A stretch of DNA of 64,000 nucleotides from Paenibacillus_G elgii_A. GTDB taxonomy: Bacteria > Bacillota > Bacilli > Paenibacillales > NBRC-103111. The stretch's first letter is position 1. Each line of letters starts with the position of its first letter. The notes under the pieces are model-generated. The model saw nothing but the letters and a program-made list of their open reading frames with translations, was not told where the DNA came from and made no database searches. Below, piece after piece: positions 60,086-64,000 of the stretch. The stretch is from the NCBI GenBank assembly GCA_042219835.1, contig JBHJMN010000016.1, forward strand, positions 1 to 64,000. Reading direction: 5' to 3'. Position numbers and translations under genes: made by a program.

Positions 60086-60313
60086 CTCGGGTTCCTCCGG
60101 GCGTTAGGTTCTCGCGAATAGCGGAATTTTGTACAAATCGATGGAAGGCCTTTCAAATACATTTCCAACGTCCTAATGATACAATAACCCCGACAAAAAG
60201 AAAAAGCGCAACCGGCTGCTGGGAAAGACGGGGCACGCCGCCTAGACAATCTGATGAATCAAGCTGCGCAGCAGTTAACTCAACCTATACCAAGAAAGCG
60301 AGGTCGCCAAACG

Positions 60314-62290
60314 ATGCGATTCCGACAAGTACACTTAGATTTCCACACCTCTGAAATGATCCCGCATATCGGGCGGAAGTTCTCCAAACCGCAGTTCCAG
60401 GAAATGCTCAAGCGGGGGCACGTCGACTCGATTACCGTCTTCGCAAAATGTCACCATGGCTGGGCGTATTTTCCTTCCGAAACGAACGAGATTCACCCGC
60501 ATCTGGATTTCGACCTGCTCGGCGCGCAGATCGAAGCGGCGCACGAGATCGGCGTGAAGATTCCGGTCTACTTGTCGGTCGGCTTCGACGAGAAGCTGGC
60601 GCGCGTCCATCCCGAATGGCTGATGCGGGACGAGAACGACCAGACAAACTGGGTGAAAGGGTTCATGACGCCGGGGTATCATCAGTTTTGCTTGAATTCG
60701 CCCTATCTTGATCTGACGATCCGCCAGGTGGAGGAGGTCGTTCGCAAGTACGATGCCGACGGCATCTTCCTCGACATCGTCGGCGTCCGTACCTGCTACT
60801 GCCATACGTGCGTGGCCATGCTGCGCGGGGAAGGAAAAGACCCGCGCGAGAAGCGGCACGTCGTCGAGCAGGGCGAGCGGATTTATGCGAATTATACGCA
60901 GCGGATTCGCGAAGCGATCCATGCGATCAAGCCGGAGATGCCGATTTTCCACAATGCGGGGCATATCTCGCAGGGACGCCGGGACTTGGCGGCGATGAAC
61001 ACGCATCTGGAGCTGGAATCGCTGCCGACCGGCGGCTGGGGCTACGATCATTTCCCGCTGTCGGCCCGCTACGCGCAGCCGCTCGGCATGAATTTCCTCG
61101 GCATGACCGGCAAATTCCACACGTTCTGGGGCGAGTTCGGCGGCTACAAGCATCCGAATGCGCTGCGCTACGAAACGGCGCTCAGCTTGGCGAACGGGGC
61201 GCGCTGCTCCATCGGCGACCAACTGCATCCCGAAGGGCTGATGGACCCGGCCACCTACGAGCTGATCGGCCAAGCGTACGCCGAGGTTGAGCAGAAGGAA
61301 GCGTGGTGCGCGGACACGACGGCGATCGCAGATATCGGGCTGCTGTCCGTCGAATCGGTCGGCGTGGGCAAAATGGGCGGCGCGATGTTTACGGGCAACT
61401 CCGACGCCGGGGCGGTACGGATGCTGCTCGAAGGCAAGTTTTTGTTCGACGTGATCGATCCGGACGCCGATTTCAACCAATACAAAGTCCTGATACTGCC
61501 GGACTACGTACTGATCTCGGACCGGCTGCACGCGAAGCTGGAGCAGTTTCTCCGGCAGGGCGGGAAGCTGCTCGCTTCGGGCAAGTCCGGCCTGGACGCG
61601 AAGGAACGCGATTTCGCCATCGATTTCGGCGTGCGGCGGGTCGGCGAGAATCCGTTCAAGCCGGATTATTTCCGCCCGAAATTTCCGCTGCGGAGCCTTG
61701 GCGAAGCGTCGTTCGTCATGTACGCGGCGGGGCAGAAGATCGCTTTGGACGGCGGAACCGAGCTGGGGCGGCGCGAAGATCCTTATTTTAACCGGGAAGT
61801 ATTCACGTTCTCGTCGCACCAGCATACGCCCAGCTCGATGAACGACGGCGGCCCGGGAATGGTGGAGGGCGCCAGCGGCATTTACATCGCTTGGAACGTT
61901 TTCGAGGACTATGCGACGAAGGGCAGTCTGTTCCTGAAAGAAATGGTGCTCTACGCGCTGGACCGGCTGGTACCGGACAAGACGCTGACGACGAGCTTGC
62001 CCGCCCAGGGGATCGTCACGCTGCAGGAGCAGCGGGGCGAGCGCCGTCTCGTGAACCATCTGCTGTACGCCGTGCCGGTCAAGCGCGGTGAAGGCGTCGA
62101 GATCATCGAGGACATCGTTCCGCTCTATCATATCGACGTGAAGCTGCGTTTGCCGGGACGACGGGTGAAGGGAGTCTATTTGGCGCCGCAAGGAACACCG
62201 CTCGATTACAGACCGTCCGCCGAAGGCATCGAGTATACACTGCCCGAGCTCGAATGCCACCAGATGGTCGTCATCGATCTGCAGGATTAA
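60314..62290 (+). CDS. Putative glycoside hydrolase (GHL6/GH42-like TIM barrel with trimerisation-type domain)
   Basis: A 658-aa protein. The first ~370 residues form an (α/β)8-type domain: HLDFHTSEMIP, 'ITVFAKCHHGWAYFPSE' and 'KYDADGIFLDIVGVRTCYCHTC' with the possible catalytic Asp, then HNAGH and ELESLPTGGWGYDHFP with the second acidic position. The next ~170 residues ('VLILPDYVLISDRLHAKLEQFLRQGGKLLASGKSG') resemble the trimerisation domain of GH42 β-galactosidases. A β-domain ends the protein. Usually annotated as β-galactosidase trimerisation or alpha-L-fucosidase-like. Intracellular; substrate unknown. Start ATG 60314 after GCGAGG; the reading from 60254 has no site. Confidence 0.82.
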   Translation: MRFRQVHLDFHTSEMIPHIGRKFSKPQFQEMLKRGHVDSITVFAKCHHGWAYFPSETNEIHPHLDFDLLGAQIEAAHEIGVKIPVYLSVGFDEKLARVHPEWLMRDENDQTNWVKGFMTPGYHQFCLNSPYLDLTIRQVEEVVRKYDADGIFLDIVGVRTCYCHTCVAMLRGEGKDPREKRHVVEQGERIYANYTQRIREAIHAIKPEMPIFHNAGHISQGRRDLAAMNTHLELESLPTGGWGYDHFPLSARYAQPLGMNFLGMTGKFHTFWGEFGGYKHPNALRYETALSLANGARCSIGDQLHPEGLMDPATYELIGQAYAEVEQKEAWCADTTAIADIGLLSVESVGVGKMGGAMFTGNSDAGAVRMLLEGKFLFDVIDPDADFNQYKVLILPDYVLISDRLHAKLEQFLRQGGKLLASGKSGLDAKERDFAIDFGVRRVGENPFKPDYFRPKFPLRSLGEASFVMYAAGQKIALDGGTELGRREDPYFNREVFTFSSHQHTPSSMNDGGPGMVEGASGIYIAWNVFEDYATKGSLFLKEMVLYALDRLVPDKTLTTSLPAQGIVTLQEQRGERRLVNHLLYAVPVKRGEGVEIIEDIVPLYHIDVKLRLPGRRVKGVYLAPQGTPLDYRPSAEGIEYTLPELECHQMVVIDLQD

Positions 62291-62392
62291 AACAACTTCA
62301 AGGTTTTACCAATTCGGAGGTGTTCCAATGCACCTCCGTTTTGTCCTATAATGAAACTCTGATAGCGCTTACCGCGGAAGAGGTGACAGGGC

Positions 62393-64000
62393 TTGCTGAC
62401 AGCTATGAAAAACCGCGTATTGGACTATTATTACTCGCTTTCCGTCAATAAAAAGATCACGCTCTCGTTTATGACCGCCCTGTCCTTGCTGCTGATTTTG
62501 CTGTCTGTCTTTACGTACCGCGTATCGTCCGCGATTTTGATCGACAAAGCGGTGGAGAACACAGAGCAAAATTTGCGGCTGGTCTCGGAGAAGCTGGAGA
62601 TCATTCTCGACAATTCGGAAAACTACTCCAAAATCGCGATTACGAACAGCAGCGTGCAGCGTTACCTGAGCGCCCCGCCCACCTCGGACCCGCTGGAAAA
62701 TTACAGCCGTTCGGTTGAGGTTTCGAACGCCCTCGCCGATATCGTCGATTCCAAGACGTTCGTGGACGCTATGCTCATCTATGACCGCAGCGGCCATTTG
62801 TACGATTCCGGCGGGCTCAAGAACGTCCGGAGCTTTAACGACGAATATGTTCAGGCATTTGCCGGCTCCGCTTACGGACCCGTATGGAAGGATACGGCCA
62901 AAAGCAACTACGAGAAGGAAGCCGCGGCGCACCCCGTCGTATCGCTCCTTCAAAAATTCAACACCGCCAAGGACGGGAGTCCCCTCGGCGTCATCCAACT
63001 ATCCATCGACGAGCGGTACATTGCCGATCAATACGCTCATATCAATATCGGGCACAGCGGTGAAATCTTTATCGTCAACAAGCAGGGCACCATCGCTTCG
63101 CACAGCGACAAAAGCCGGCTCTATGCGTCCATCGGGCAGGAGCCTTATTATTCCTGGGTGATCGGGCATGAGGGCGGCCGGACGTTCAGCTTGAACGGCG
63201 AGGACAATCTGGTCGTGGCCCGCACCTACCCGCGCTTGAACTGGATTATTGTAGGCATCGTGCCGATTAAGGAAATTACCCGCGATAATCAGATTTTGAC
63301 GGAAAAAACCTTTTATTTAAGCCTCATTTTCGTCGTTTCGGCCATCCTTCTGACGATTCTAATCGCCAGATCGATCACAAGGCCGCTGAACCAGATCAAG
63401 AAAACGGTCAAGAGCGTGCAGGAGGGCAACCTCGACGTCTGGCTCGAATTGAAGGAACGCGACGAGATCGGCGCTTTGGCCAGAGAGTTTAACAAAATGG
63501 TCGTCCGCACCAAAACGCTCATGGAAAACATGGTGGAAGAGCAGAAGAAGAAAAAAGAGTACGAGCTCGCCGTCATGCAGTCGCAGATCAATCCGCACTT
63601 TTTGTACAACACGCTGGAGAGCATCTGCGCGCTTGCCGATTTAAAGCGGAACGCCGATATCGTAAACATTGTGAACCAGCTGGCGCTGTTTTACCGGGGC
63701 GTGCTCAGCAAAGGCAGCCACATCATCTCCATGGAAGACGAAATCATCATTACGCAAACGTACTTGGAAATCTTGAAGGTGCGTTACGGCGACCGGATCG
63801 ATGCCCGTTTCGAGATTGATGACAACGTGTACAAATACTCAACGATCAAGCTGCTGCTGCAGCCGATTGTGGAAAATTCGATCAATCACGGGCTCCGAAA
63901 CAAGCGGGGAAAAGGGCTGATCCGTATCCAGGCGCATGTCCTGAACGGCAAGGTACGGATCGAGGTGAGCGATAACGGCACAGGCATCACTCCGCAGCGG
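62393..64000 (+). CDS. Sensor histidine kinase (Cache-HAMP-His_kinase-HATPase), cut by the window end
   Basis: 536 codons lie inside the window without a stop. Short cytosolic start, membrane helix at about 20-40, an extracellular dCache sensor (about 45-295), a second helix (~305-325), a HAMP linker, then the phosphoacceptor region QINPHFLYNTLE, with His in the YesM-type His_kinase domain, and the first part of the ATPase domain (LLLQPIVENSINHG as N box and SDNGTGI as G1). TTG 62393 is chosen because GAGGTG is seven bases upstream; ATG 62405 has no such site. A response regulator of the YesN type and a sugar ABC transporter are expected downstream. Confidence 0.9.
   Translation, partial: MLTAMKNRVLDYYYSLSVNKKITLSFMTALSLLLILLSVFTYRVSSAILIDKAVENTEQNLRLVSEKLEIILDNSENYSKIAITNSSVQRYLSAPPTSDPLENYSRSVEVSNALADIVDSKTFVDAMLIYDRSGHLYDSGGLKNVRSFNDEYVQAFAGSAYGPVWKDTAKSNYEKEAAAHPVVSLLQKFNTAKDGSPLGVIQLSIDERYIADQYAHINIGHSGEIFIVNKQGTIASHSDKSRLYASIGQEPYYSWVIGHEGGRTFSLNGEDNLVVARTYPRLNWIIVGIVPIKEITRDNQILTEKTFYLSLIFVVSAILLTILIARSITRPLNQIKKTVKSVQEGNLDVWLELKERDEIGALAREFNKMVVRTKTLMENMVEEQKKKKEYELAVMQSQINPHFLYNTLESICALADLKRNADIVNIVNQLALFYRGVLSKGSHIISMEDEIIITQTYLEILKVRYGDRIDARFEIDDNVYKYSTIKLLLQPIVENSINHGLRNKRGKGLIRIQAHVLNGKVRIEVSDNGTGITPQR

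Noticed and set aside
60335..62260. 641-codon open frame on the minus strand
   Set aside because: Antisense to the glycosidase-like gene; Arg/His-rich reverse translation.

Overview
The window looks like a chromosomal segment of a spore-forming Paenibacillaceae bacterium (Paenibacillus or a close relative). This is inferred from strong GGAGG-type ribosome sites, ATG/GTG/TTG starts, a SpoVB-like flippase, an S-layer-anchored 5'-nucleotidase, a BMP-type nucleoside ABC transporter, and AraC regulators with a Cache-HAMP histidine kinase next to glycosidases. No rRNA, tRNA or CRISPR array was seen.

Layout. 1-2320: poorly conserved stretch with a small membrane ORF, an HNH nuclease and a decayed YihY/BrkB gene. 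2339-20119: a large divergent cluster. Its minus arm has a 50-aa membrane peptide, a zinc-ribbon membrane protein and a 649-aa envelope protein. Its plus arm has a secreted/anchored vWA protein, a giant tubulin-like GTPase, a 797-aa unknown, a GNAT acetyltransferase, a multi-TM vWA protein, a 212-aa unknown, a zinc-ribbon TRAFAC-type GTPase and a GAP1-N2 protein that carries a membrane anchor and an outer domain. 20145-26102: SpoVB-like flippase, Amidase_6-type protein, small ORF, AraC regulator, and a sugar isomerase plus Gfo/Idh/MocA pair. 26390-31102: nucleoside ABC transporter (NupNOPQ type). 31166-41495: nucleotidyltransferase, methyltransferase, polysaccharide deacetylase (possible ATT start), unknown secreted protein, Pro/Gly repeat protein, Cof-type HAD phosphatase, GGDEF-EAL protein and SLH-5'-nucleotidase.

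41700-52850: a lower-GC Ter stress island. It has TerB, three single-domain TerD proteins, a TerD-TerA protein and TerC, then a biosynthetic block (CitE-like lyase, PRTase-TRSP, PRTase-Pelota/StiP, HAD, ATP-grasp) and a convergent TerF/TerY-type vWA protein. 53358-54698: thyA and dfrA. The remainder holds a small coiled-coil protein, an IS200/IS605-like remnant, a LacI regulator, a PadR-controlled FtsW/RodA-like protein with a permease-prefix domain, a truncated phospholipase C-like gene, and the start of a carbohydrate locus (AraC regulator, GH-like enzyme, histidine kinase running off the window end).

The best candidate for an under-described system is the tubulin-like / vWA / TRAFAC GTPase / GAP1 cluster at 2.3-20.1 kb. 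It couples two NTPases to membrane-spanning vWA and sensor-like proteins. The Ter island is a second, better-known stress module with local peculiarities: a TerD domain lacking its calcium ligands, a sequestered ribosome site with an overlapping upstream ORF, and a possible SigB-type promoter.
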